NCBI RefSeq assembly: GCF_030766935.1
Contig: NZ_JASERL010000015.1
Span: 62,001-126,000, forward strand
Length of the DNA stretch: 64,000 nucleotides
Reading direction: 5' to 3'
From: Streptomyces sp. KL109B
GTDB lineage: Bacteria > Actinomycetota > Actinomycetes > Streptomycetales > Streptomycetaceae
In this document: piece after piece, positions 7,926-16,217 of the stretch
How positions within the stretch are numbered: position 1 is the first letter of the stretch
How the letters are laid out: the number at the start of each line of letters is the position of its first letter
The notes under the pieces: generated by a model
What the model saw: only the letters and a program-made list of their open reading frames with translations
What the model was told of the DNA's origin: nothing
Databases searched by the model: none
Made by a program: the position numbers and the translations under genes

Positions 7926-9131
7926 TCAGGCGGCGGGGCGGACCCGCAGCGGCAGGGATTCCCACGACCGCAGCGTGTTGTTGGCGTGCCGCCGGGGCTC
8001 GCCCGTCGGCTCGAACGAGTCGACCCTTCGGGCGAGCGCCGTGAGCAGCGCCTCCGCTTCCAGTCGGGCCACGTGCTGCCCGACGCACTGGTGCAGGCCC
8101 ATGCCGAAACCGACGTGCCCGGACGGGTCCCGGGCGAGGTCGAAGCGCTCGGGGGCGGTCCAGCGGTCCGGGTCGTGGTTCGCGGAGCCGAGGAACATGA
8201 GGATCTTCGTGCCTTCGGGGATCACGGCGCCCGCGATGGTGACATCGGTCGTCGCGGTGCGGAAGAAGGTCTGCACGGGTGACTGCCAGCGGATCGCCTC
8301 CTCGAAGGCGACGCGCGCCAACTCCGGCCGTGCGCGCAGCCGTTGCCATTCCTCGGGATGGGTGGAGAACGCGTAGAGGCAGGCGGCGAGGCCGTGCACG
8401 GTGGTGTCGACTCCGGCGGTGAGCAGGGAGCGTACGACGAGTGGGGCCTGCTCGTACGTGAGGTCTCCGCGGTCGGCGGCCGCCCAGATGTCCGCGCCGA
8501 AGCCGGTGTCGGCGAGGGCCTCGCGGGCGCACTGGGCGCCGACCCACGCGCCGAGTTCGGCGGCCCGGTCCGCGTCGGCGGCGACGAGTTCGTTGCGGGG
8601 GCCGAAGGCGTTGAAGGCCATGTTCCCGTAGGGCAGCAGGTTCTCGCGCCCGTCGGGGCCGAGCCCCACGGCATCGGGGAACACGCGCAGCGGGAAGGCT
8701 CCGGCCAGCTCCGTGAAGGCGTCGAACTCGGTTCCTTCGGCGAGGACTTGGTCGACCAGTTCGTCCGCCGCCCTCGCCCACAGGTCGCGCAGTCGGCGCA
8801 GGGCGGGCGGGGCGAGGATGTCGCGGAGCACGCGGCGTGGGGCGTCGTGCAGGGGCGGGTCGGCCTCGAGGAGCACGCTGGGCTTGCGCCAGGGTTCCTC
8901 GTGGCGGAAGTTGGCGAGTCCGACTCCGGAGCCGGACTCGAAGCGCTGCCAGTCGATGAGCGCGGCACGCACCTGCTCGTAGCGGGCGAGGGCGTGCACG
9001 TCGTAGCGCGCGAGGCGCACGACGGGTCCGGCCGCGCGCAGCTTCCGGTGCAGGGGTTCGGGGTTCAGCAGGTGTTCCAGGGCGAACGGGTCGATGTCGT
9101 CGACGGGCGGCGCGGCGGTCACCTCGGTCAT
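7926..9131 (-). CDS. CYP199-like cytochrome P450 (aromatic O-demethylase type)
   Basis: 401 aa. Motifs: I helix AGVDTT, K helix EEAIRWQS, heme loop FGMGLHQCVGQHVARLEA. Several stretches resemble the CYP199 family of para-substituted benzoate monooxygenases, notably DWQRFESGSGVGLANF, PSVLLEADPPLHDAPRRVL and GNMAFNAFGPRN. CYP199 enzymes typically demethylate 4-methoxybenzoate-type acids. The gene directly follows a phthalate-dioxygenase-type reductase (35 nt gap, same strand), an arrangement also known from the guaiacol demethylase GcoAB. I infer an O-demethylase that feeds a phenolic acid to the divergent ring-cleavage operon; the substrate itself is not shown by the sequence. Confidence 0.85.
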   Translation of the reverse strand: MTEVTAAPPVDDIDPFALEHLLNPEPLHRKLRAAGPVVRLARYDVHALARYEQVRAALIDWQRFESGSGVGLANFRHEEPWRKPSVLLEADPPLHDAPRRVLRDILAPPALRRLRDLWARAADELVDQVLAEGTEFDAFTELAGAFPLRVFPDAVGLGPDGRENLLPYGNMAFNAFGPRNELVAADADRAAELGAWVGAQCAREALADTGFGADIWAAADRGDLTYEQAPLVVRSLLTAGVDTTVHGLAACLYAFSTHPEEWQRLRARPELARVAFEEAIRWQSPVQTFFRTATTDVTIAGAVIPEGTKILMFLGSANHDPDRWTAPERFDLARDPSGHVGFGMGLHQCVGQHVARLEAEALLTALARRVDSFEPTGEPRRHANNTLRSWESLPLRVRPAA

Positions 9132-9166
9132 GTCACACACTCCTGTCTCACGGATCCGGTACGAGC

Positions 9167-10108
9167 TCACAGGTCCAGTACGAGCCGGTCCCCGCAGGAC
9201 CGGGAGACGCACACCAACATGCAGTCGTGGGCGGCCCGTTGGTGGTCGCTGAGGAGCGAGTCCATGTGGTCGGGCTCGCCGTCGAGCACCGGAGTCAGAC
9301 ACGTCCCGCAGGTGCCCTCCTCGCAGGACGACACGACTTCGACGCCGGCCCCGCGCACGGCTTCCAGGACCGACACATCGGGGGTCACGCGCACGGTCCG
9401 CGCGCTGCGCCGCAGTTCCACCTCGAAGGCGGTGTCCCGCACGGGTGCGCCCCGCTCGGCGGCGCTGAACCGTTCGGTGCGCAGCGCGTGCGGGCCCAAT
9501 CCCGCTCCGGACTGCGCCACGGCGGCGAGCAGCGGCGCGGGCCCGCAGCAGTACACCTTGGCGCCCTCGGGCGGCGGTCCCAGCCACGCGTCCAGGTCGA
9601 GCAGCCCCCGCTCGTCCTGGGGCACGATGTGCACGCGCTCGCCGTACGAGGCGAGGAGCTCGTCGCGGAAGGCCATCGACGACCGGGTCCGGCCGCCGTA
9701 CAGCAACTGCCATTCCACGCCCAGGAGTTCGGCCTGGTGGAGCATCGGCAGGAGCGGGGTGATGCCGATGCCTCCGGCGATGAAGAGGTATCGATTCGAG
9801 GGGGCGAGCGGGAAGTTGTTGCGCGGCCCGCCGATCCCGACCCGGTCCCCGACCCGCAGCCGGTCGTGCACGTACGCGGAGCCGCCCCTGCCGTCCGGTT
9901 CGCGCAGGACGGCGATGCGGTAGGTGTGCGCGTCCCAGCGGTCGCCGCACAGGGAGTACTGGCGCACCGTGCCGTCCGGGAGGACCAGGTCGATGTGTGC
10001 GCCGGGTGTCCAGTCCGGGAGCCGGGCTCCGTCCGGGTCCGCGAGGGTGAGGGACACGACGCCCTCGGCCACCTCTTCCTTGCCTGTCACCATGCCGGTC
10101 CCGACCAC
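9167..10108 (-). CDS. PDR/VanB-type ferredoxin reductase (FMN, NAD, 2Fe-2S)
   Basis: 313 aa one-chain electron donor. Domain order is the phthalate dioxygenase reductase order: flavin-binding barrel with the RxYS-type motif RQYSLCGD, nucleotide-binding domain with GGIGITPLLPM and VYCCGPAPLL, then a C-terminal plant-type 2Fe-2S domain with ligands in SSCEEGTCGTC plus a later cysteine (DCMLVC). It passes electrons from NAD(P)H to an oxygenase, here most likely the P450 encoded next. GTG 10108 is chosen because GGGAGG lies about 7 nt upstream; ATG 10093 is an alternative. Confidence 0.9.
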   Translation of the reverse strand: MVGTGMVTGKEEVAEGVVSLTLADPDGARLPDWTPGAHIDLVLPDGTVRQYSLCGDRWDAHTYRIAVLREPDGRGGSAYVHDRLRVGDRVGIGGPRNNFPLAPSNRYLFIAGGIGITPLLPMLHQAELLGVEWQLLYGGRTRSSMAFRDELLASYGERVHIVPQDERGLLDLDAWLGPPPEGAKVYCCGPAPLLAAVAQSGAGLGPHALRTERFSAAERGAPVRDTAFEVELRRSARTVRVTPDVSVLEAVRGAGVEVVSSCEEGTCGTCLTPVLDGEPDHMDSLLSDHQRAAHDCMLVCVSRSCGDRLVLDL

Positions 10109-10177
10109 GCTGTCGCCTCCCGTCGTTGGATGTCCAGGAAGGATGCGGGGCGGGCGAAGGCGCCTTCGAGGCCTTTC

Positions 10178-10972
10178 TCAATCAGTGAGAGACGAATCGG
10201 TGAGGGACGGAGCCGGGGCCGGGGCCGAACGCGCCGCCAGCGCACGGGAGATGCCGCGTGCGGCGGTGCGCACCACGGGCACGACGGCCGTCGCGCCTTC
10301 CTCGTTCGGCACGATGACGGACAGCGTCGCGCACACGTCGCCGTGTCCGTCGCGCACCGGCGCGGCGATGCCGAGCGCGTCGGGGTGGAGGTATCCGGGG
10401 CAGTACGCGAAGCCCTGCCTGCGGATGTCGGCGAGCAGGGCGCGCAGCCGCGCCGCCGTGGCGGGGGTGTGCGCGGTGTACCGGTGGAGGGGTTCGGCGC
10501 ACACCCGCTCGCGCAGTTCGGCGGGGCCGTGGGCGAGGAGTACAAGCCCGCCGGAGGACGCGTTCAGGGACAGTCGGCCGGCGATCCGGGTGTAGTTGAT
10601 GACACCGCCGGGCGCGCTCAGCCGTTCCAGGAACAGCACCTCGTCGCCGTCGAGTACGCCCAGTTGCACATGGTGGCCGACGACGTCGTGCACACCTTCC
10701 ATGAACGGCATCGCGGTGTCCCGCAGCGACAGGGCGGGCGAGGCCCGTGTCACCAGCTCCCACATGCGAAGCCCGATCCGCACCCGGCGGCCGGTGTCCC
10801 GGGCGAGGAAGCCGTGCGCCACCAGCTCGGCGACCAGGCGGGACGCCGTGGCCACGTGCAGGCCGGTGCGCCGGGCGATCGCCGACACCGTCAGGGCCGG
10901 TTCGTCGGGCGTGAACGCCTCGAAGATCCGGACGGCCCTGGACAGTACCGATTCGCCGCTCTGTGTCCTCAC
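10178..10972 (-). CDS. IclR-family transcriptional regulator
   Basis: 264 aa with the two IclR domains. The N-terminal winged helix reads VLSRAVRIFEAFTPDEPALTVSAIARRTGLHVATASRLV. The effector domain follows, with GGLVLLAHGPAELRERV and the C-terminal DALGIAAPVRDGHGDVCATLSV segment. IclR proteins of this type often control aromatic-acid catabolism, and the gene stands directly upstream of the reductase-P450 pair on the same strand (69 nt gap). It starts with GTG. The tail repeats LTDSSLTD. The effector is unknown. Confidence 0.9.
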   Translation of the reverse strand: MRTQSGESVLSRAVRIFEAFTPDEPALTVSAIARRTGLHVATASRLVAELVAHGFLARDTGRRVRIGLRMWELVTRASPALSLRDTAMPFMEGVHDVVGHHVQLGVLDGDEVLFLERLSAPGGVINYTRIAGRLSLNASSGGLVLLAHGPAELRERVCAEPLHRYTAHTPATAARLRALLADIRRQGFAYCPGYLHPDALGIAAPVRDGHGDVCATLSVIVPNEEGATAVVPVVRTAARGISRALAARSAPAPAPSLTDSSLTD

Positions 10973-11005
10973 CCGGCCATCATCGGCGTACGCCGTGGCA
11001 GCGGG

Positions 11006-11911
11006 TCAAGGGGTGAGTTCCGCGCCGACCTCCTCGGCCAGCTCCCTGAGCCACAGGTGTGTCGGGTCGTGGGTGTGCACGGGATGCCACCACAGGGCTT
11101 CGCGCAGCGGCACCGATTCGTAGGGCGGCGCCAGGACCCGGACCGGCGCCGACGAGTGCAGGAGTGCGGCGAGGCGGCGCTGCACGAGGGCGATGCGGTC
11201 GGTGCCCGCGACGAGGAAGGGCAGCATCGCGAAGTTGTCCACGGACACCTCGACGCGCGGCTCGATGCCGAGCATCCCCAACTGGCGTACGGCGGGGGCG
11301 TCGTAGGTCCGCTGGTACGTGACCCAGGGCAGCCGGGACAGGTCCTCCAGGGCGAGCCGCTCGCCGACCCGCTCGTTGCTCTCGGCCACGAGGAACACCC
11401 ACTCGTCGTGGAACAGGTCGGTCTGCGGCATGTCACTGACGACGCCGTGCGGCATCAGCAGTCCGTCGGTGGTGCTGAGCAGCACGCCGAGGTCCTCGAC
11501 GACGGTGGGCGGAGTCCCGGTGAAGCGGAGCCGGACGTTCGGCGCCTCGGTGTGGATGCGGCGGGCGAGGGCGGCGCCGAAGACGGCCACGGCGTAGTCG
11601 GACGCGAGCAGCGTGAACGTGCGGCTCTCGGTGGCCGGGTCGAAGGCGGCCTGGCTGCTGAAGAGGCGCTCCAGGAGGTCGTACGCGGTCGAGGTGCGCT
11701 CAAGCAGCACCTTGCCGAGCGCGGTGAGTTCGTACTGGCCGCCGTTGCGGGCGAGCAGTTCGTCTCCGAAGTGGCGGCGCAGCCGGGACAGGGCCGCGCT
11801 CATGGCGGGCTGGCTGAGCCCGACGCGGTGACCGGCCCGTGTCACGTTGCGCTCTTCCAGCAGGGCGCGGAGGGCGACGACGAGGTTGAGGTCGAGGCGG
11901 GACAGGTTCAC
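11006..11911 (-). CDS. LysR-family transcriptional regulator
   Basis: 301 aa. N-terminal winged helix: LNLVVALRALLEERNVTRAGHRVGLSQPAMSAALSRLRRHFGDELLARNGG. The substrate-binding-like effector domain occupies the rest. The helix-turn-helix resembles the NodD/NahR/PcpR branch, whose members often respond to aromatic compounds. It is divergent from the ring-cleavage operon, with a perfect dyad in the 137-nt gap, the normal arrangement for a LysR activator and its target. It may also be transcribed into the IclR gene 33 nt downstream. Confidence 0.92.
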   Translation of the reverse strand: MNLSRLDLNLVVALRALLEERNVTRAGHRVGLSQPAMSAALSRLRRHFGDELLARNGGQYELTALGKVLLERTSTAYDLLERLFSSQAAFDPATESRTFTLLASDYAVAVFGAALARRIHTEAPNVRLRFTGTPPTVVEDLGVLLSTTDGLLMPHGVVSDMPQTDLFHDEWVFLVAESNERVGERLALEDLSRLPWVTYQRTYDAPAVRQLGMLGIEPRVEVSVDNFAMLPFLVAGTDRIALVQRRLAALLHSSAPVRVLAPPYESVPLREALWWHPVHTHDPTHLWLRELAEEVGAELTP

Positions 11912-11962
11912 GGGTGTTCCTAGCGGCTGGTCGGCGGCGACGGCTCAAGGATATTCGTCCCA

Positions 11963-11979
11963 TGGATGTTCCACATCCA
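11963..11979. promoter_or_regulatory. Putative LysR operator of the aromatic operon
   Basis: Arms TGGATGT and ACATCCA are perfect complements around TCC, and a T-N11-A spacing (11963 to 11975) fits the LysR consensus. It is the only clear dyad between the divergent regulator (start 11911) and the first catabolic gene (start 12049), about 70 nt before the latter. Confidence 0.5.
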
Positions 11980-12048
11980 CACAATCTATTTCCCTGATCG
12001 GGGGTGCAGGGGCCAGATTAGTCACGACGCCATCTGGAGGACACACCT

Positions 12049-13053
12049 GTGAAACCCGAAGCAGCCGAAGCGGCTTCCCCGTTGTTCGCCGGCCCGTACG
12101 CCCTCGCGACCTTGTCCGGCACCGGCCACCCCGCCTTCCCCGCCCTCGTCCGCGCCGACGGCGCCGTGGTGGACCTGCGTGCCGCGCTCGGCGACGCCCG
12201 CCTCACGATGCTCGAAGTCCTTGACCGGTGGCCGGAGTTGGAGCCCCGGCTCGCGGGCCTTGCCGACGCGGCCCCGGCGGACGCTCCGTCCGTCGACTCG
12301 TTCCGGGTGCACGCTCCGGTCGCGCCGCGCCAGGTGGTGCAGTCGGGTGCCAACTACCGGCAGCACGTCATCGACCTGCACGTCGCGCACCGGGCCCCGG
12401 GCGACGAGCGTCCGGAGGAGGAGCGGCGCGCCGAGGCGGCGGACATCATGGACCGCCGGGCCGCCGACGACCTGCCGTACGTGTTCATCGGCCTGCCGAG
12501 CGCCGTCACCGGCCCGTACGACGACGTGGTGCTGCCCGCGTGGGCCGAGAAGCCGGACTGGGAGCTGGAGTTGGCGGCGGTCATCGGCCGGCCCGCGCAC
12601 CGGGTGTCGGTCGAGGAGGCGCTGGAGTACGTCGCCGGGTACACGATCGCCAACGACCTCACCGACCGTGCCACGGTGTTCCGCCGCGACATGCCGCAGA
12701 TCGGCACGGACTGGATGCGCAGCAAGAACGCGCCGGGGTTCACGCCGCTCGGGCCGTGGATCGTCCCGGCGCCCTCCGTCGGTGACACGTCCGATCTCCA
12801 GGTCACGTTGAAGCTCAACGGCGAGGCGATGCAGGACGAGTCGACGAAGGACATGATCTTCTCGGTCGCGCGGATCGTGTCGTACGCGTCGCAGACGGCC
12901 CAACTCCTGCCGGGTGACGTGGTGTTGACCGGCTCCCCGGCCGGGAACGGCATGCACTGGGGCAGGCTGCTGCGGGACGGCGACGTCATGGACGCGTCCG
13001 TCACCGGGCTCGGCGCGCAGCGCACCCGCTGCGTCGCGGAGGTGGCCCGGTGA
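12049..13053 (+). CDS. Fumarylacetoacetate hydrolase family protein (first)
   Basis: 334 aa. The FAH catalytic fold is clear: a substrate lid (QSGANYRQHVIDLHV), metal-binding EKPDWELELAAVIGR, GYTIANDLTDR, and the C-terminal GDVVLTGSPAGNG loop. Family members include hydratases, decarboxylases and C-C hydrolases that act late in meta-cleavage pathways. As first gene of the operon with a separate FAH paralogue at its end, it probably handles a ring-opened dienoate or oxo-acid; the exact reaction cannot be assigned. GTG start with TGGAGG 8 nt upstream; the stop overlaps the next gene (GTGA). Confidence 0.88.
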   Translation: MKPEAAEAASPLFAGPYALATLSGTGHPAFPALVRADGAVVDLRAALGDARLTMLEVLDRWPELEPRLAGLADAAPADAPSVDSFRVHAPVAPRQVVQSGANYRQHVIDLHVAHRAPGDERPEEERRAEAADIMDRRAADDLPYVFIGLPSAVTGPYDDVVLPAWAEKPDWELELAAVIGRPAHRVSVEEALEYVAGYTIANDLTDRATVFRRDMPQIGTDWMRSKNAPGFTPLGPWIVPAPSVGDTSDLQVTLKLNGEAMQDESTKDMIFSVARIVSYASQTAQLLPGDVVLTGSPAGNGMHWGRLLRDGDVMDASVTGLGAQRTRCVAEVAR

Positions 13054-14042
13054 CCCTGGACCGGCACGACCCCGAGGGCGCGATCGCCGAGGCCGCCAAG
13101 TCGTACTCGAACTGGGGGCGTTGGGGCGAGGACGACGTGCTGGGCACGCTCAACTTCCTCGACGAGGCCAAGCGCCGGGAGGGCGCGGCGCTGGTGCGGC
13201 GCGGCGTCAGCTTCTCCCTGGCGCAGAGCTTCGACATGGACGGGCCGCAGAAGGGCTGGCGGCGCCGCACGAACCCGGTGCACACCATGCTCGACACCGG
13301 CACCGACGCCGCCCTCGCCAACCAGGGCTTCCCGCACGGCATGGGCGGCGCCGACGACGTGATCGCGATGCCGCTGCAGTGCTCGACGCAGTGGGACGGG
13401 CTCGGCCACATCTTCGACCACGGCAAGGCGTGGAACGGCCGGGACGCCGCCCGCACCGTCACCTCCGAGGGCGATCTGGTGACCGGCATCGAGCACATGG
13501 CGCCGTACGTGGCCGGTCGCGGCGTGCTCCTCGACGTCGGCCGGGTCGTCGGCGGCCAGGACGTCGGCGACCGGGGCGGCGGTGCGGACGGGGAGCTGCC
13601 CGACGGTTTCGCCATCACCGAGGACCACCTGGCCGCCACCGCCGAGGCCCATGGTGTGTCGGTCGGCCGCGGCGACATCGTGGTCGTGCGCACCGGACGT
13701 CTCGCCCGCGCGCGCCGCGAGGGCTGGGGCGAGTACGCGGGCGGCCCCGCGCCCGGCCTGTCGTTCGGCACGGCGGGCTGGCTGCACCGCACGGAGATCG
13801 CGGCGATCGCCACGGACACCTGGGGCTTCGAGGTGCGGCCGAACGAGTTCGAGCACGCCTTCCAGCCGCTGCACCAGGTCGCGATCCCCAACATGGGGCT
13901 GCTGATCGGCGAGATGTGGGACCTGGACGCGCTCGCCGACGACTGCGCGCGTGACGGCGCGTACGACTTCTGGCTGACCGCCGCTCCCCTGCCGATCACC
14001 GGCGCGGTGGGCTCGCCGGTCAACCCGATTGCCGTCAAGTGA
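13050..14042 (+). CDS. Cyclase/kynurenine formamidase-like hydrolase
   Basis: 330 aa, Pfam cyclase superfamily (metal-dependent hydrolases such as KynB formamidase and isatin hydrolase). The metal region appears as STQWDGLGHIFDHGKAWNG, the variant typical of the larger actinobacterial and plant-type branch rather than short KynB, which is about 210 aa. A second conserved patch is GRGVLLDVGRVVGG. Coupled by GTGA to the FAH gene. It may hydrolyse an amide, lactone or isatin-like intermediate; together with the neighbouring hydroxylase and ACMSD-like protein the set partly mirrors kynurenine degradation, but kynureninase is absent. Confidence 0.85.
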   Translation: MTLDRHDPEGAIAEAAKSYSNWGRWGEDDVLGTLNFLDEAKRREGAALVRRGVSFSLAQSFDMDGPQKGWRRRTNPVHTMLDTGTDAALANQGFPHGMGGADDVIAMPLQCSTQWDGLGHIFDHGKAWNGRDAARTVTSEGDLVTGIEHMAPYVAGRGVLLDVGRVVGGQDVGDRGGGADGELPDGFAITEDHLAATAEAHGVSVGRGDIVVVRTGRLARARREGWGEYAGGPAPGLSFGTAGWLHRTEIAAIATDTWGFEVRPNEFEHAFQPLHQVAIPNMGLLIGEMWDLDALADDCARDGAYDFWLTAAPLPITGAVGSPVNPIAVK

Positions 14043-14079
14043 CCCGTCAACCACCTTGTGGAACAGAGGAGTTCCCCGC

Positions 14080-15216
14080 ATGAGCACCCCCCGTACCGTC
14101 CTCGTCATCGGCGGTGGCGCGGCCGGCAACGCCGCGACGATCCTGCTGCGCCGCGCCGGGGTCGCGGTCGACCTCGTCGAGGCGAAGGACGACTGGAACG
14201 CCACCGCCGGATCCGGCATCACCCTCCAGGGCAACGCGCTGCGCGTGCTGCGCGAGCTGGGTGTGTGGGACCGGGTCGAGAAGTCCGGGTACGGCTTCGA
14301 CGCGGTCGGGATCACCGCCCCCGACGGCACCGTCCTGCACGTCTCCGAGGACCTGCGCACGGGCGGCGACGACCTGCCGGCCACCGTCGGCATGCAACGC
14401 CCCCGGTTGCAGGCCATCCTGATCGACGCGGTCCGCGCGAGCGGCGCCACCGTCCGCCTCGGCGTCCGCGCCGAGTCCTTCCAGCAGTCCGTCGACGGGG
14501 CAGGTGTCACCGTCCGCTTCACCGACGGCACCGAAGCCCGCTACGACCTCGTCATCGCGGCCGACGGCCTCGGCTCCACCACCCGCGCCGCCGTCGGCAT
14601 CACGGACCGGCCGGAGCCCACCGGCATGGCCATCTGGCGCGTCGCCGTCCCGCGCCCGGCCGGTCTCACCCGCACCGACCTCGCGTACGGCGGCCCCGCC
14701 TACATCGCCGGCTACTGTCCGACGAGCGAGTCCACGATCTACGCGTACGTCGTCGAGGACAAGCGCGACCGCGCGACGATTCCGGCAGACGCGTACGCGG
14801 CCGAGATGCGCCGCCTCGCGTCGGCCTACGGCGGGCACTGGCCGGAGATCACCTCGCACATCACCGACCCGACGCAGGTCAACTACACGTGGTTCGACCG
14901 CATGTTGGTGGAGGGCTCGTGGCACCGCGGCCGTGTGGTGCTCGTCGGCGACGCGGCGCACTGCTGTCCCCCGACCCTCGCCCAGGGCGCGGCCCTCTCC
15001 ATGGAGGACGCCTGGGTGCTCGCCCAGCTGCTCACCGCCACCGACACCTGGGACGACGCGCTGCTGCAGGCGTACTACGAGCGGCGTATCGCCCGCGTAC
15101 GGCCGGTCGTCGAGGCGTCCGTCCAGATCGGCCAGTGGCAGCTCGACGGAGTCCGCGACGCCGACGTGCCGGGCCTCATGGGCCGCACGATGACCATGCT
15201 GCGGGAGCTGCCGTGA
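14080..15216 (+). CDS. FAD-dependent aromatic monooxygenase
   Basis: 378 aa class A flavoprotein hydroxylase. FAD motifs in order: VLVIGGGAAGNAATILLRRAG near residue 5 (GxGxxG-type), DG motif VIAADGLGSTTRAAVG near 165, and GD motif VVLVGDAAHCCPPTLAQGA near 285. The family hydroxylates phenols or hydroxybenzoates with NAD(P)H and O2, sometimes with decarboxylation (salicylate, 3- and 4-hydroxybenzoate hydroxylases). In this operon it is the natural step that makes the dihydroxy substrate for the extradiol dioxygenase. AGAGGAG precedes the ATG; the stop overlaps the amidohydrolase gene. Confidence 0.9.
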   Translation: MSTPRTVLVIGGGAAGNAATILLRRAGVAVDLVEAKDDWNATAGSGITLQGNALRVLRELGVWDRVEKSGYGFDAVGITAPDGTVLHVSEDLRTGGDDLPATVGMQRPRLQAILIDAVRASGATVRLGVRAESFQQSVDGAGVTVRFTDGTEARYDLVIAADGLGSTTRAAVGITDRPEPTGMAIWRVAVPRPAGLTRTDLAYGGPAYIAGYCPTSESTIYAYVVEDKRDRATIPADAYAAEMRRLASAYGGHWPEITSHITDPTQVNYTWFDRMLVEGSWHRGRVVLVGDAAHCCPPTLAQGAALSMEDAWVLAQLLTATDTWDDALLQAYYERRIARVRPVVEASVQIGQWQLDGVRDADVPGLMGRTMTMLRELP

Positions 15217-16211
15217 CCACGACCCCCACCATCGACGTGCACGCCCACGTCCTGCTGCCGGAGATCGAGCAACTGGTCGCCGGACTACCGGGGTTGGAGG
15301 CGGCGAGGGAGCTGGACGCGCGGCGCAACGGCCCGGACGCGCTCACCGTCAGTGGCGCGATGATCCGCGAGCGGTTCGCCCGGCTCACGGACGTCACCGC
15401 GCGCCTCGCGGCCATGGACGAGCAGGGCGTGGACGTCCAGCTGGTGAGCCCGTCGCCCTCGCACTACCACTACTGGGCCGACGCCGAGACCGCGGAGAAG
15501 GTGTACCGGCTCGCCCACGAGGCGGTGGCGGCGCACTGCACGCAGGCCCCAACACGCCTGTTTGGACTGGGACTTGTGCCGCTTCAACACCCAGGTCTGG
15601 CCGTCGATGCACTCGACCACGCGCTGGACTCGGGGCTGCTGGGCGTCGAGCTGTCCAGCCACGCGCCCGGTCGCGAGCTCTCCGACCCCGCGTACGAACC
15701 GCTGTGGGCGCGGGCCGCCGAGACGGGTGCGCTGCTGTTCCTGCACCCGTTCGGCTGCACGCTCGACGAGCGGCTCGACCAGTGGTACCTGTCCAACAGC
15801 GTGGGCCAGCCGACCGAGAACGCGGTGGCGCTCTCCCACCTCATCTTCTCCGGCGTCCTCGACCGCCACCCCGGCCTGCGGATCGTCGCGGCGCACGGCG
15901 GCGGCTATCTGCCGACCCACATCGGCCGCGCCGACCACGCGTGGCGCGCCCGCACCGACGCCCAGGCGTGCGCGCACGCGCCGAGCAGCTATCTGCGGCG
16001 CCTCTACTTCGACTCGCTCGTCCACGACCCGTACGCACTACGGGAGTTGGTGCGCGTGGCCGGAGCCGACCGGGTGCTGCTCGGCTCCGACTTCCCCTTC
16101 GACATGGGCAGCGCGGACCCGCTCGGCGACCTGCGCGCCGCCGGGCTGCCCGCCGCCGACCTCGACGCCGTCCGGGGCGGCACCGCGGCCGCCCTCCTCC
16201 GGAAGGACTGA
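15213..16211 (+). CDS. ACMSD-like amidohydrolase/decarboxylase
   Basis: 332 aa TIM-barrel amidohydrolase of the ACMSD/gamma-resorcylate decarboxylase family. Zinc ligands are visible as the N-terminal HxH (His10, His12), the LLFLHPFG histidine, VAAHGGGYLP and the late GSDFPFDMG aspartate. Family members decarboxylate ring-opened or aromatic acids without a cofactor. In the protocatechuate 2,3-cleavage (pra) pathway a homologue removes CO2 from 5-carboxy-2-hydroxymuconate semialdehyde, which fits the neighbours here. GTGA overlap with the hydroxylase; 6 nt before the dioxygenase. Confidence 0.88.
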   Translation: MTTTPTIDVHAHVLLPEIEQLVAGLPGLEAARELDARRNGPDALTVSGAMIRERFARLTDVTARLAAMDEQGVDVQLVSPSPSHYHYWADAETAEKVYRLAHEAVAAHCTQAPTRLFGLGLVPLQHPGLAVDALDHALDSGLLGVELSSHAPGRELSDPAYEPLWARAAETGALLFLHPFGCTLDERLDQWYLSNSVGQPTENAVALSHLIFSGVLDRHPGLRIVAAHGGGYLPTHIGRADHAWRARTDAQACAHAPSSYLRRLYFDSLVHDPYALRELVRVAGADRVLLGSDFPFDMGSADPLGDLRAAGLPAADLDAVRGGTAAALLRKD

Positions 16212-16217
16212 TCCACC

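Noticed and set aside
8343..11923. Long plus-strand open frames opposite the P450, reductase, IclR and LysR genes
   Set aside because: Their translations are low-complexity and have no family motifs, while the minus strand carries four clearly recognisable proteins.
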